Assembly (NCBI RefSeq): GCF_004168285.1
Contig: NZ_SEWF01000056.1
Span: forward strand, 1 to 33,435
DNA length: 33,435 bases
Source of the DNA: Emticicia agri
GTDB taxonomy: Bacteria; Bacteroidota; Bacteroidia; Cytophagales; Spirosomataceae
Direction: 5' to 3'
Numbering within the stretch: the first letter of the stretch is position 1; each line of letters begins with the position of its first letter. The translations under genes were made by a program, and so were the position numbers. Below, piece by piece: positions 1-7,854 of the stretch. Below the pieces are notes generated by a model. It had not been told where the DNA came from. It did not search any database and saw only the letters and a list, made by a program, of their open reading frames with translations.

Positions 1-120
1 AGGTCTGAATTTTTCGCCATTTACTCTACAAAAGAATTCTTCTTTGGGTAAAAGAGAATCAAGAAATGAAGAGCCTGTGAGCAGAAAACACAAAAAGCAT
101 GTTAAAATCATGGCTTTCAT
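1..120 (-). pseudogene. Partial lipoprotein-like gene copy, cut by the window edge
   Basis: This is the first 40 codons of another unit of the 525-bp array, identical to the copies starting at 645 and 1170. It begins MKAMILTC, has a hydrophobic leader, and continues into the body through SFLDSLLPK before leaving the window. Its state downstream cannot be seen, but by identity it probably carries the same frameshift. Confidence 0.6.
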
Positions 121-166
121 AAAAATTGAAGCTTTATGATTGAATAGCACTTTTTTCATCAACACA

Positions 167-645
167 TCAGTAATAAGAAATATCGTTAAATTCTCCTTTA
201 GTTATCTTGTACTCTTTACATGTAAAAAAGAAAGTACCCGACAAATTGTAACCATCTATCTTTGTGATGTTTACTTCGCCTATTTCTGAGATTAAATCAG
301 TTGGGAACGAGCTATTGTTATTAGGACTAAATAATCCGACATTTAATAGTTTATTGTTAGTCAACTGGTATTTTCCAATTTCAATTTCTGAATTAGGCAT
401 TAATAGTTTTAACCAACGAGTTTTCCTTTTCCTCTAACATAAATGCTTAAATTTTTACTTTGTCTATTCCAAGAAACTTTTAAAGGGTCAGACCCAATGC
501 CTCCAACAGGAGAATCATCTTTTTCAGGTCTGAATTTTTCGCCATTTACTCTACAAAAGAATTCTTCTTTGGGTAAAAGAGAATCAAGAAATGAAGAGCC
601 TGTGAGCAGAAAACACAAAAAGCATGTTAAAATCATGGCTTTCAT
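167..645 (-). pseudogene. Frameshifted lipoprotein-like gene, array copy 1
   Basis: The N-terminal frame (409-645) and C-terminal frame (167-400) together match the intact 164-aa paralogue at 1706-2200: shared SFxDSLLP, FFC+(V/I)(N/D)GE, KDD(S/A)PVGGIG, and near the end KEYKITKG(E/Q)FN. The frame breaks after GKGKLVG, where a stop follows at once. Adding one base there restores reading into LKLLMPNSEIEIGKY. The leader MKAMILTCFLCFLLTGSS has Ser where the lipobox Cys would be, so the product would not be lipidated. The ATG at 645 is chosen because it gives a signal-peptide-like start; a longer reading from GTG at 690 is possible. No canonical slippery heptamer sits at the break, so a mutation is likelier than programmed frameshifting. 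Confidence 0.75.
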
Positions 646-691
646 AAAAATTGAAGCTTTATGATTGAATAGCACTTTTTTCATCAACACA

Positions 692-1170
692 TCAGTAATA
701 AGAAATATCGTTAAATTCTCCTTTAGTTATCTTGTACTCTTTACATGTAAAAAAGAAAGTACCCGACAAATTGTAACCATCTATCTTTGTGATGTTTACT
801 TCGCCTATTTCTGAGATTAAATCAGTTGGGAACGAGCTATTGTTATTAGGACTAAATAATCCGACATTTAATAGTTTATTGTTAGTCAACTGGTATTTTC
901 CAATTTCAATTTCTGAATTAGGCATTAATAGTTTTAACCAACGAGTTTTCCTTTTCCTCTAACATAAATGCTTAAATTTTTACTTTGTCTATTCCAAGAA
1001 ACTTTTAAAGGGTCAGACCCAATGCCTCCAACAGGAGAATCATCTTTTTCAGGTCTGAATTTTTCGCCATTTACTCTACAAAAGAATTCTTCTTTGGGTA
1101 AAAGAGAATCAAGAAATGAAGAGCCTGTGAGCAGAAAACACAAAAAGCATGTTAAAATCATGGCTTTCAT
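692..1170 (-). pseudogene. Frameshifted lipoprotein-like gene, array copy 2
   Basis: Identical to copy 1, offset by 525 bp: N-terminal frame 934-1170, C-terminal frame 692-925, same break after KLVG and same Ser-for-Cys leader. The C-terminal frame could still be translated alone as a 77-aa polypeptide from ATG at 925, but it would have no export signal. All copies share the lesion, so the frameshift predates the amplification or was spread by gene conversion. Confidence 0.75.
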
Positions 1171-1216
1171 AAAAATTGAAGCTTTATGATTGAATAGCAC
1201 TTTTTTCATCAACACA

Positions 1217-1695
1217 TCAGTAATAAGAAATATCGTTAAATTCTCCTTTAGTTATCTTGTACTCTTTACATGTAAAAAAGAAAGTACCCGACAAATTGTA
1301 ACCATCTATCTTTGTGATGTTTACTTCGCCTATTTCTGAGATTAAATCAGTTGGGAACGAGCTATTGTTATTAGGACTAAATAATCCGACATTTAATAGT
1401 TTATTGTTAGTCAACTGGTATTTTCCAATTTCAATTTCTGAATTAGGCATTAATAGTTTTAACCAACGAGTTTTCCTTTTCCTCTAACATAAATGCTTAA
1501 ATTTTTACTTTGTCTATTCCAAGAAACTTTTAAAGGGTCAGACCCAATGCCTCCAACAGGAGAATCATCTTTTTCAGGTCTGAATTTTTCGCCATTTACT
1601 CTACAAAAGAATTCTTCTTTGGGTAAAAGAGAATCAAGAAATGAACAGCCCGATAGACTTATTGATAATATGAAAGAAATGAATCGCAGTTTCAT
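1217..1695 (-). pseudogene. Frameshifted lipoprotein gene, array-edge copy with intact lipobox
   Basis: This is the copy at the upstream edge of the array. The body is identical to the other copies, including the frameshift (N-terminal frame 1459-1695, C-terminal frame 1217-1450). The leader differs: MKLRFISFILSISLSGCSF, with a proper lipobox (LSGC) like that of the neighbouring intact gene. It starts 10 bp after the stop of that gene, suggesting one transcript. The N-terminal frame alone would give a short 78-aa lipoprotein. Confidence 0.75.
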
Positions 1696-1705
1696 TGTGT
1701 CAGTA

Positions 1706-2200
1706 TTAAAGTTCGTTAAACTGCCCTTTTGTTATTTTGTACTCTTTCCAGGCTCTATTGTTAATTTCAGTTGTAAATTCAAATGTGCCTGAAATTTTGA
1801 ACCCTTCGGATTTTGTAACATTAATATATCCATTTTTTGAATATATTATCTCTTGCTTGTGTGCACGTCTGTCTGGGTTAAAAATTGCGTGGCTATTTTT
1901 ATTATTATTTTTAAGTAAATATTTCCCTACATTAATTTTATCTAATGAACGTGCTTTCAGCGTTAAACCAATAGATTGATTTTCACCATCAACATAAATT
2001 GTGAATAAAGTATCTTTTAGATTCAAATATCTTCTAATTGGACTTGCTCCAATACCCCCAACTGGTGCATCATCTTTTCTTGGTTTGAAATTCTCTCCAT
2101 CTATTTTACAAAAAAACTTTCCTCTGGGTAAAAGAGAATCAAAAAATGAGCAACCCGATAGACTTATGGTTAAAGCAAAAAAAATGAGTAGTAGCTTCAT
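1706..2200 (-). CDS. Small lipoprotein of unknown function (intact paralogue of the array genes)
   Basis: A 164-aa protein with a type II signal peptide: MKLLLIFFALTISLSGC, with the lipobox LSGC at 14-17. The mature part starts with SFFDSLLPRGKFFCKIDGENFKPRKDD and looks beta-rich. It ends ...WKEYKITKGQFNEL, the ending conserved in the array copies. Small Bacteroidota lipoproteins of the DUF6252 kind share this layout (lipobox, short linker, F-x-(A/C)-x-(V/I)-(N/D)-G start), but that assignment is tentative. It is the only full-length reading frame in the family here and is likely the lead gene of the array transcript. Function unknown; surface or periplasmic location is inferred. Confidence 0.75.
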   Translation of the reverse strand: MKLLLIFFALTISLSGCSFFDSLLPRGKFFCKIDGENFKPRKDDAPVGGIGASPIRRYLNLKDTLFTIYVDGENQSIGLTLKARSLDKINVGKYLLKNNNKNSHAIFNPDRRAHKQEIIYSKNGYINVTKSEGFKISGTFEFTTEINNRAWKEYKITKGQFNEL

Positions 2201-2212
2201 AGTTCCAAATAG

Positions 2213-2761
2213 TTAAAACATATATCCTAAATTAATCATTAGCTGCCCGTCAAGATGCACAGGCAGTGCATCACCCGAATATTTTTGTTTCCAACAAACA
2301 ACTCCCAAACCAATTCCAGTCAGAAACTCAATAGACATTCTCTTGAACTGAATTGCTTGTATACCTAAATTTCCTCCGGCACTTATAGATGCAGACTGAA
2401 ACCGAGGTCCACCAAAATACCAGAAACCATCACTATTTACATCCCTGTATATGACTTTTCCGTAAGGAGACCCGAAGAAATATAACTGCTCAAATAAAAA
2501 GGGGAAATAAAACCTTCTGGCATAGCTTGCATAATAACCAGTTCTATCATCTGAAAGCTGATTGTAACCTATAGTATAATTATTGGTTTGCTTAGGCTTT
2601 TTTGTATTTGTTTCTATTAACAATGCCCATTGTTGTATGTCTTTAAAGATTAATACATTTGTTTTAATAATGGCAGTATAATCCTGGGGTAGTTGAGCAA
2701 ATGCCTGCGTAGAGAAAAGGCTTATTGAAATGCAAAACAATAAAAATCTTAGTTTTTTCAT
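2213..2761 (-). CDS. Exported beta-barrel-like protein, unknown function
   Basis: A 182-aa protein from the ATG at 2761. An upstream in-frame start would add 25 residues, but MKKLRFLLFCISISLFSTQAFAQ is a textbook signal peptide with an AFA-Q cleavage site, so the internal start is preferred. The mature protein has alternating hydrophobic/aromatic strands (IIKTNVLIF near the start, SYARRFYFPF, SAGGNLGIQ, FLTGIGLGV) and ends in an aromatic residue (LGYMF), as outer-membrane barrels often do. The opening resembles DUF3575-type barrel proteins. It ends 12 bp before the start of the lipoprotein gene at 2200, so the two may be co-transcribed. Function not recognised. Confidence 0.65.
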   Translation of the reverse strand: MKKLRFLLFCISISLFSTQAFAQLPQDYTAIIKTNVLIFKDIQQWALLIETNTKKPKQTNNYTIGYNQLSDDRTGYYASYARRFYFPFLFEQLYFFGSPYGKVIYRDVNSDGFWYFGGPRFQSASISAGGNLGIQAIQFKRMSIEFLTGIGLGVVCWKQKYSGDALPVHLDGQLMINLGYMF

Positions 2762-2903
2762 TGCATTAGTCACATTTTGAAGAGCAAAAGGAATTATTCG
2801 ACAGCAAAATACTACCAATATTGAAATAAAACGCAAGAAACGGCTAAACTATTTTACTATCCGGTATAGTTTTTTCGGTACTTACCAATAAGGCTATTTA
2901 CTA

Positions 2904-2937
2904 AATAAGGGATTAAAGTTGCCCTTAATCCCTTATT
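2904..2937 (-). terminator. Perfect 13-bp inverted repeat, likely transcription end of the PA14 gene block
   Basis: Arms 2904-2916 and 2925-2937 are perfect complements with an 8-nt loop. It lies 27 bp beyond the stop codon of the 797-aa gene (2965). There is no long T-run on the minus strand after it, so termination is likely but not certain. Confidence 0.55.
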
Positions 2938-2964
2938 GTGCGTATGAAAACTACGTTGCTAAAG

Positions 2965-5358
2965 CTATTTTGTTAAGTCTAACTGCTCTCTAAGTACTTT
3001 ACCCGCATATGCTAATTCTATCCAGTAGATTCCTTTTGGTAACTTGTTGGTCGGCAATAATTTTATCTGTGTACCAAGGTTCTCAAAATAACGGTCTATA
3101 ATACTTACCACTACATTTTCGCTTTTATCTTTCAGCTTAAGTTTTACATACCCGGGTTTATTAATCCTGAAAACAATCTTTTTCAGTTTATTGGTTTCAG
3201 TACTATCTGTCGAAAACTCTGTTACCGACTTATCGTCTGTGGCATTATTTACTCTTTCTTTGTTGTTATTGGCAAAGGCCTGTTGCACACAATCGGCAAT
3301 ATCAGCTTTAAAAACCGCACTGGCATTTACTTCAAAGCCAGGCAATAAAACAATGCTGTTACCTGCGCTAAAAGAAATATCACGGGTGGTTGGCACCAGA
3401 CTCTGAGAGGCAATACCTTTAATTGCCTTAAAAGTTCCGTTACTGATAGGTGAGCGGTCTAATTTAATCGAATCGCTGGCACAATTAATATTAATACCCT
3501 TACAATTGCAATCGTTATCAAATTTATCGTATTGTGTAAGTGGGTCGCCATCGTCACAGGCAGTGCCTTCACTCTCGCATTGTTTGGCATTAAAAGTAAT
3601 TTTACTAAAGCCCGAACAAGTAGCATCGCCCCAGTTATTAATGGCTGAAATAAGAATATAACGAGCCTTCATATTATTAAAATTAGGACCCGTAAAACCT
3701 GCATAGTCTGCATTGCCGGGTGCTTGTGGCCAGGTATAAGTGGCACCTAAAGACTGCCAGATTGTACCATCTAACGAATAATCGACATAAACACTCCTGA
3801 ATCCTTTATTGGTTTCGCCTGTAACATTATAATTCCATACTCTTGAATCCTGAAATCTGTAACGGTCTGAGAAATCATACATAATCCAGTTTTTATTGGC
3901 AGCACGTGCCGGATTAGGATTGGGTTTGAGCGTACCACAGGAAACCCATGCAACCTCAGAAAGCGTAGTGAGGTTATCGGTAGGGCTACAGGAATCATAG
4001 ACTTTATATCTTGCCGAAGCATCGTCGCAGTCAGGCCCCGAACAAGGCGTTCCTACACAATCGCAGGTACCATTAATTTTATCATCGTTTGTAAAAGGAT
4101 TATCATCATCGCACGGCGTACCTTGTGCAATACAGGATACCTCGCACTTGTAATCAAAAAGATAAAATGACGGAACTCTTTTCCAAACCCTGTTTTCATG
4201 GAATGAGGTTTTCCAGTAGAGATTAAAATGGTCTCGCCAGTTGTTTTCCTTATTTCTGAACTCGAAATAATAGTATTTGCCTTTTTCTAAATAAGTAGGC
4301 CCAATTGTCTGAAAAACAGAGTTGTTATGTTCTGTTTCATCTACGCCATACATCACCAATGCCTGATGTGCCTGCTTATTCTCTATGGAATCATTGCTAC
4401 TCAAAAAGAAAAAAGTCTGGTTGTCTCCGGTAATATTAAACTCATAATTACCAGTTACGGGTACGGTCAGAAAACCTTGTACCAGCGTTCCATAATAATC
4501 TTTGGCGTAATTGGGTGAAGTTGGTAATGGTCCATAAGCACCTTTGAGTTTTTCTCTTCTATCAGGCGATAAAGGGAATTTAGGAGAATCTATCAGGTCG
4601 TTTTCAACGGCGCTTCCGGTAATATCATCATAATAGTAGGCTTCTATCAGTCCTCTTTCGCCTACGCAGGCATTGGCTGTTGGTGCAATACCTACACAGT
4701 TACAAAAACCATCTTCCTGGTCGTTTGTAGTAGCTTCGTTGCCATCATTGCACGGAGTTCCTCTTTCGGGGCATACCTGACCGCAGGCATATTCAAAAAT
4801 ATAATTGAAATCGACAATTGCCCACGGTGCATCTGGCGTTGAAACCTTTTTCCAGGATAAGGAAAGATGGTCGCCCCCGCCTCCTTCAAAGTTATACAAT
4901 TCAAAATAATAGTATTGCCCCCCTACTAACTGGATACTTGCAGACGTTTGTCCGGCCTCTTTGTTATGTTCATCTACGCCTGTATAACTGAGAACCTCGG
5001 CTCTTTTCACTTTGTTTGCCGGAGACTGATTTGTACTCAGATAAAAAAAGCCTCTGTCGTCACTCGTAAGATTAAAAATGTAATTTGCCGTCGTCGGAAC
5101 TTTTATGAAACCCCTGATCATTCCGGCGTAATAATCGGTATAATTTACAGGAGCGGCCAATGAACCTAAAATAGAAGAGCCATCGGGTCTGCTCGGAAAG
5201 TTTTCCAGCACCGATAAATCACTCATTTCAGGAAAAGTAGTAAACTTATCCCAATAACTCCACTTAACCTGTCCGGCAGTTCCAATACAGTCTTGTGCCT
5301 GAACAGAAATTATTGAAGAAAGCAGAGTAACTACTACTAACAGTAAACGTGTTTTCAT
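2965..5358 (-). CDS. Secreted multidomain protein: two PA14 domains, F5/8-like domain, T9SS-type C-terminus (paralogue B)
   Basis: A 797-aa protein. Signal peptide MKTRLLLVVVTLLSSIISVQA-Q. Domains in order: PA14-like unit at about 25-190 (YYAGMIRGFIKVPTTANYIF, SDDRGFFYLS, GQYYYFELYNFEGG); a Cys/Asp-rich linker (GTPCNDGNEATTND...CNCVG); a second PA14-like unit at about 230-405; another linker; a discoidin/F5-8-like domain at about 450-600 (KGFRSVYVDYSLDGTIWQSLG, ARYILISAINNWG); a third linker; a short repeat with SAGNSIVLLPGFEV common in Bacteroidota secreted proteins; and a C-terminal domain at about 725-797 ending GIYWIELAYAGKVLREQLDL, which resembles the T9SS type A sorting domain. PA14 and F5/8 domains usually bind carbohydrate. 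No catalytic domain is recognised. Last gene of the block. Confidence 0.85.
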   Translation of the reverse strand: MKTRLLLVVVTLLSSIISVQAQDCIGTAGQVKWSYWDKFTTFPEMSDLSVLENFPSRPDGSSILGSLAAPVNYTDYYAGMIRGFIKVPTTANYIFNLTSDDRGFFYLSTNQSPANKVKRAEVLSYTGVDEHNKEAGQTSASIQLVGGQYYYFELYNFEGGGGDHLSLSWKKVSTPDAPWAIVDFNYIFEYACGQVCPERGTPCNDGNEATTNDQEDGFCNCVGIAPTANACVGERGLIEAYYYDDITGSAVENDLIDSPKFPLSPDRREKLKGAYGPLPTSPNYAKDYYGTLVQGFLTVPVTGNYEFNITGDNQTFFFLSSNDSIENKQAHQALVMYGVDETEHNNSVFQTIGPTYLEKGKYYYFEFRNKENNWRDHFNLYWKTSFHENRVWKRVPSFYLFDYKCEVSCIAQGTPCDDDNPFTNDDKINGTCDCVGTPCSGPDCDDASARYKVYDSCSPTDNLTTLSEVAWVSCGTLKPNPNPARAANKNWIMYDFSDRYRFQDSRVWNYNVTGETNKGFRSVYVDYSLDGTIWQSLGATYTWPQAPGNADYAGFTGPNFNNMKARYILISAINNWGDATCSGFSKITFNAKQCESEGTACDDGDPLTQYDKFDNDCNCKGININCASDSIKLDRSPISNGTFKAIKGIASQSLVPTTRDISFSAGNSIVLLPGFEVNASAVFKADIADCVQQAFANNNKERVNNATDDKSVTEFSTDSTETNKLKKIVFRINKPGYVKLKLKDKSENVVVSIIDRYFENLGTQIKLLPTNKLPKGIYWIELAYAGKVLREQLDLTK

Positions 5359-5380
5359 TCTCGTGTATTTTCTTGTAATG

Positions 5381-5417
5381 ATTATTGCTTATCCTGACAA
5401 AAGTTAAAAGCAATAAT
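5381..5417. repeat. Perfect 10-bp inverted repeat between the two PA14 paralogues
   Basis: Arms 5381-5390 and 5408-5417 (attattgctt / aagcaataat) with a 17-nt spacer, in the 92-bp gap between the stop of paralogue A and the start of paralogue B. Read on the minus strand the spacer contains AACTTTTG, one mismatch from the -7 consensus TAnnTTTG. It could be an attenuating hairpin, an mRNA stability element or an operator. Confidence 0.5.
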
Positions 5418-5450
5418 ATAGGGTAATCTATTAATCCGGCCTGACGGTAG

Positions 5451-7850
5451 CTACTCTTTAATTTCCAGTTGTTCTTTTAATATTTTACCGGAAACTTCAA
5501 GTTCTATCCAGTACAAACCTTTAGCGAGCTTATTAGTGGGTAGTAATTTTATTTGTGTTCCGAGATTCTCATAATAACTATCTATCAGTGTTACTATTTC
5601 CTTCTCGTCATTGTCTTTTAGCTTCAGTTTTACGTATCCCGGTTCGTTAAGCCTGAAAATAATTTTCTTTAATCTGGCAATTTCAGTGCTGTCTGTCCCG
5701 AATTCTGTTACCGCATTATCCTTAGTTGCGCTTGTTGCTTTTTCGTTATTCAGAAAAGCCTGTTGCAAACAGTTGGCAATATCTGCCTTGAATGTAGCTG
5801 TATTTTTTACTTCAAAACCGGGTAGCAATACAATACTATTGCCTGCACTGAACGAAATATCTTTTGTAGCAGGCACAAGGCTTTGTGCCGAAATCGCTTT
5901 AATGGCCTTATAGTCGCCATCAGCTAAAGGCGAGCGGTCTAATTTAAGGGTATCGCTGGCACAATTAAGGCTAATGCCTTTACAATTACAGTTATTATCA
6001 AACTTATCGTCTCTTGTCAATGGGTCGCCATCGTCACAGGCAGTACCTGCAGGCTTACATACAGCCGCATTAAAGGTAATTTTACTAAAGCCTGAACAGG
6101 TGGCATTGCCCCAGTTATTCACAGCCGAGATAAGAATATAGCGTGCCTTTATTTCATTAAAGTTGGGTCCTATAAAACCTGCATAATCGGCATTGCCGGG
6201 TGCCTGTGGCCAGGTATAAGTAGCCCCTAAAGCCTGCCAGGTTGTACCATCTAACGAGTAATCGACGGTTACACTTTTAAACCCTTTATTGGTTTCACCT
6301 GTTACATTAAAATTCCATACTCTACTGTCTAAAAACTTATAACGTTCTGAGAAATCATACATAATCCAGTTTTTATTGGCAGCACGTGCCGGATTAGGAT
6401 TAGGTTTAAGCGTACCGCACGAAACCCACGCAGCATCTGCCAAAGTTGTAAGATTATCTGTCGGGCTACACGAGTCATAAACCTTATACCTTGCCGATTC
6501 ATCATCACAATCAGGCCCTGAACAGGGTGTGCCTACACACTCACAACTATTGTTGTATTTATCATCATTAGTAAAGGGATTATTATCATTACAGGCTGTT
6601 CCGGCCGGAATACAGGAAACCTCGCATTTATAATCGAAAAGATAAAAAGCAGGCACTCTTTTCCATACTCTTGAGGCATGATAAGGGGTTTTCCAGTACA
6701 CATTAAAGTGGTCAACATTGGTATTCTCTTTATGCCTGATTTCATAATAGTAATATTTGCCTTTTTCGAGGGTCATAGGCCCTATGTTCTGGCTCGCATA
6801 TTTATTATGGTCTGTTATTCCCATGCTTTGCGTAACGTCTGCTTTATTATCGTTTTTATTCTGAATGGCATCATTGTTACTCAGGTAAAAGAAAGTCTGA
6901 TTATCACCCGTAAGGTTAAACTCATAAGTGCCTGTAACAGGTACAGTAATAAAGCCCTGCACTAATGTTCCATAGCGTTCGGTTGCATTAATAGGATTAG
7001 CCGGAGTTGGTCCTGCAATGGCCGGCAGTTTTTCTTTTCTATCAGGTGATAGCGGAAATTTAGGGGCATTAATTAAATCGGGTTCAACAAAACTACCCGT
7101 AATATTATCGTAATAATAGGCCTCTACCAATCCTCTTTCTCCTACACAAGTGTTAGCCGTAGCATATACGCCCACACAATTGCATAAGCCGTCCTGTTTG
7201 TCGTCGGTTGTAGCAGCATTGTTATCATTACAGGGTGTGCCTCTGTCGGGGCAAACCTGCCCACAGATATATTCATAAATAAATGGTTCGCCAACAATTG
7301 CCCAGGGAGCATTGGGAGTAGAAGCTTTTTTCCAGAATAAAGTCATGTGGTCGTCGGCTCTTCCTTCAAAATTATACATTTCAAAGTAGTAATACTGCCC
7401 TCCTACCAATTGTATGCTTGCAGAAGTTTGTCCGGCTTCTTTTGTATGCTGGTCAATCAATGTCAATGTCGTTACTTCGGCTCTTTTAACTTTGTTTGCC
7501 GGAGACTGGTCGGTACTTAAAAAGAACAAGCCTTTATCATCGCTTGTGAGATTGAAGATATAACTATCGGTAGTAGGAACTTTTATAAAGCCTCTTATCA
7601 TACCTGCATAATAATCGGTATGATTAATGGGTGACCTTAAAGAGTTTAATATCTGTGTGGCATCCGGTCTGTCAGGATAAGTATCCAAAACAGATAAATC
7701 TTCCAGGTCTACATAGTCGAATAAAACAAAATTTCCCCAATAACCCCATTTTACCTGTCCGGCAGGACCTACGCAGCCTTGTCCCTTGACGGTAGCTGCC
7801 GAGATAGCCAAAACAAATAACAGTAATACTATTTTAAAAGTTATCTTCAC
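5451..7850 (-). CDS. Secreted multidomain protein: two PA14 domains, F5/8-like domain, T9SS-type C-terminus (paralogue A)
   Basis: A 799-aa protein closely similar along its whole length to the 797-aa neighbour at 2965-5358: signal peptide ending TVKG-QG, PA14 unit, Cys/Asp-rich linker (GTPCNDNNAATTDD), second PA14 unit, linker, F5/8-like domain (KGFKSVTVDYSLDGTTWQALG), SAGNSIVLLPGFEV repeat, and C-terminal T9SS-like domain ending GLYWIELEVSGKILKEQLEI. The Asp-rich linker motifs look like calcium-binding loops. The gene starts only 4 bp after the stop of the DUF1501 gene, which supports co-transcription. The two paralogues arose by tandem duplication and have diverged throughout, so the duplication is old. 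Role inferred: cell-surface or released glycan-binding protein. Confidence 0.85.
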   Translation of the reverse strand: MKITFKIVLLLFVLAISAATVKGQGCVGPAGQVKWGYWGNFVLFDYVDLEDLSVLDTYPDRPDATQILNSLRSPINHTDYYAGMIRGFIKVPTTDSYIFNLTSDDKGLFFLSTDQSPANKVKRAEVTTLTLIDQHTKEAGQTSASIQLVGGQYYYFEMYNFEGRADDHMTLFWKKASTPNAPWAIVGEPFIYEYICGQVCPDRGTPCNDNNAATTDDKQDGLCNCVGVYATANTCVGERGLVEAYYYDNITGSFVEPDLINAPKFPLSPDRKEKLPAIAGPTPANPINATERYGTLVQGFITVPVTGTYEFNLTGDNQTFFYLSNNDAIQNKNDNKADVTQSMGITDHNKYASQNIGPMTLEKGKYYYYEIRHKENTNVDHFNVYWKTPYHASRVWKRVPAFYLFDYKCEVSCIPAGTACNDNNPFTNDDKYNNSCECVGTPCSGPDCDDESARYKVYDSCSPTDNLTTLADAAWVSCGTLKPNPNPARAANKNWIMYDFSERYKFLDSRVWNFNVTGETNKGFKSVTVDYSLDGTTWQALGATYTWPQAPGNADYAGFIGPNFNEIKARYILISAVNNWGNATCSGFSKITFNAAVCKPAGTACDDGDPLTRDDKFDNNCNCKGISLNCASDTLKLDRSPLADGDYKAIKAISAQSLVPATKDISFSAGNSIVLLPGFEVKNTATFKADIANCLQQAFLNNEKATSATKDNAVTEFGTDSTEIARLKKIIFRLNEPGYVKLKLKDNDEKEIVTLIDSYYENLGTQIKLLPTNKLAKGLYWIELEVSGKILKEQLEIKE

Positions 7851-7854
7851 TTGC

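Larger units (their letters stand above)
1..1645. repeat. Tandem repeat, exact 525-bp period, about 3.1 copies
   Basis: The sequence beginning at position 1 recurs at 526, 1051 and 1576. No difference is seen between copies until position 1646, where the last copy departs from the period (c instead of g). The array runs off the left edge, so its true copy number is unknown. Each unit carries one frameshifted lipoprotein-like gene on the minus strand. Identity over more than 1.6 kb points to very recent amplification or active homogenisation; an assembly artefact is also possible. Confidence 0.95.

Noticed and set aside
443-664. Plus-strand frames of 73-99 aa repeated through the 525-bp array.
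   Set aside because: They are antisense shadows of the lipoprotein frames, which have signal peptides and an intact paralogue.
409-690. Programmed -1 frameshifting joining the two frames of each array copy.
   Set aside because: The break reads GTT GGT TAA AAC, with no X-XXY-YYZ heptamer, and the stop is immediate; a base deletion explains it better.
1-1645. CRISPR or satellite-type array.
   Set aside because: The unit is 525 bp, gene-sized and contiguous without unique spacers; it is a gene amplification.
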